Of a DNA stretch of 6,576 bases, positions 6,253 to 6,576 are shown piece after piece. This stretch comes from Oscillospiraceae bacterium. GTDB lineage: Bacteria > Bacillota > Clostridia > Oscillospirales > Oscillospiraceae. Position 1 is the first letter of the stretch. Every line of letters begins with the position of its first letter. Both the position numbers and the translations under genes were made by a program. The stretch spans positions 1 through 6,576 of the forward strand of contig JAFYCQ010000185.1 of assembly GCA_017539635.1 (NCBI GenBank). The letters are read 5' to 3'. Under the pieces are notes generated by a model. It searched no databases. It was not told where the DNA came from and saw nothing but the letters and a program-made list of their open reading frames with translations.

Positions 6253-6576
6253 ATGGCGGAAGAAAAGAAAAAGAAGATCATCTCTGCGGATACAGGCGAA
6301 GAGGTTGAGGCCGGTTCCCTCAAAAAGCCCGGTATGCAGGCGGCAAAGCCCGTGGGGAACGCTTCGGGCCTTCGCATCGGGGCCGTCATCCTCTGGGCCT
6401 GCGCGATAGGCTTTGAGATCCTGGCCCTGCTGGTGGTGCTGGGAAAGCTTCACATCAATTTCCTGCCTTCCCTGGCGCAGCTCATTATTTTCATCGTGCT
6501 GGATCTGGCCTGCGTTATCATCGGCTCACAGCTCTGGAAAAAGGCCAATCATATAAAGCCCGCCTCGGAAAAGAAC
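6253..6576 (+). CDS. Small membrane protein with Lys-rich N-terminus, 3' end outside window
   Basis: The first 108 codons are open to the right edge with no stop. The product begins MAEEKKKKIISADTGEEVEA, a charged cytoplasmic-type segment without a signal peptide, then has two hydrophobic helices at about residues 41-63 (RIGAVILWACAIGFEILALL) and 74-94, followed by a basic QLWKKANHIKP segment (93-103), which suggests both ends of this part face the cytoplasm. The start is set by AGGAGG six bases upstream and by a strong promoter at 6172-6200. I do not recognise a characterised family; from memory, unverified, similar short proteins occur in gut Clostridia and carry further helices after this point. 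The role is unknown. Its only local partner is the divergent DUF937 gene. Confidence 0.85.
   Translation, partial: MAEEKKKKIISADTGEEVEAGSLKKPGMQAAKPVGNASGLRIGAVILWACAIGFEILALLVVLGKLHINFLPSLAQLIIFIVLDLACVIIGSQLWKKANHIKPASEKN

Overview
The window looks like ordinary chromosomal DNA from a GC-rich, low-complexity-tolerant Gram-positive bacterium, most likely a Clostridia (Oscillospiraceae-like) gut or anaerobic lineage. The reasons are a surface protein anchored by three SLH repeats, strong AGGAGG-type ribosome binding sites, sigma-A promoters close to consensus, U-tract hairpin terminators, GC-rich coding sequence with AT-rich intergenic DNA, and small conserved proteins (DUF937 type, two-helix membrane protein) of the kind seen in that group. 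The assignment is inference from style, not from a marker gene.

Layout. (1) 1-4023, plus strand: the 3' part of a very large secreted SLH-domain protein. The reading frame is open to the left edge and no signal peptide is visible, so the true start lies outside the window. It is a mosaic of beta-sandwich modules with one helical, hydrophobic module, and ends in three SLH repeats. It is closed by a perfect UUCG-loop terminator at 4049-4076. (2) 4179-5330, plus strand: a 383-residue polytopic permease of the SLC13/ArsB-type ion transporter superfamily, with its own likely promoter and a strong hairpin at the predicted mRNA 5' end. (3) 5336-5372: a hairpin that can terminate both strands, placed between convergent genes. 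(4) 5390-6061, minus strand: a DUF937 (YidB-like) protein with a Gly/Gln-rich tail. (5) 6062-6252: an AT-rich divergent promoter region with one near-perfect sigma-A promoter on each strand. (6) 6253 to the right edge, plus strand: the start of a small membrane protein with a Lys-rich N-terminus, cut by the window end.

The genes appear to be independent transcription units: each has its own promoter or terminator, and I see no operon. The only shared regulation suggested by the sequence is the divergent promoter pair between the DUF937 gene and the small membrane protein gene. I found no RNA gene, CRISPR array, insertion sequence, integrase, phage gene or defence system. The points most worth a second look are the helical module inside the surface protein, the prion-like tail of the DUF937 protein, the 5'-end hairpin of the permease transcript, and the divergent promoter arrangement.
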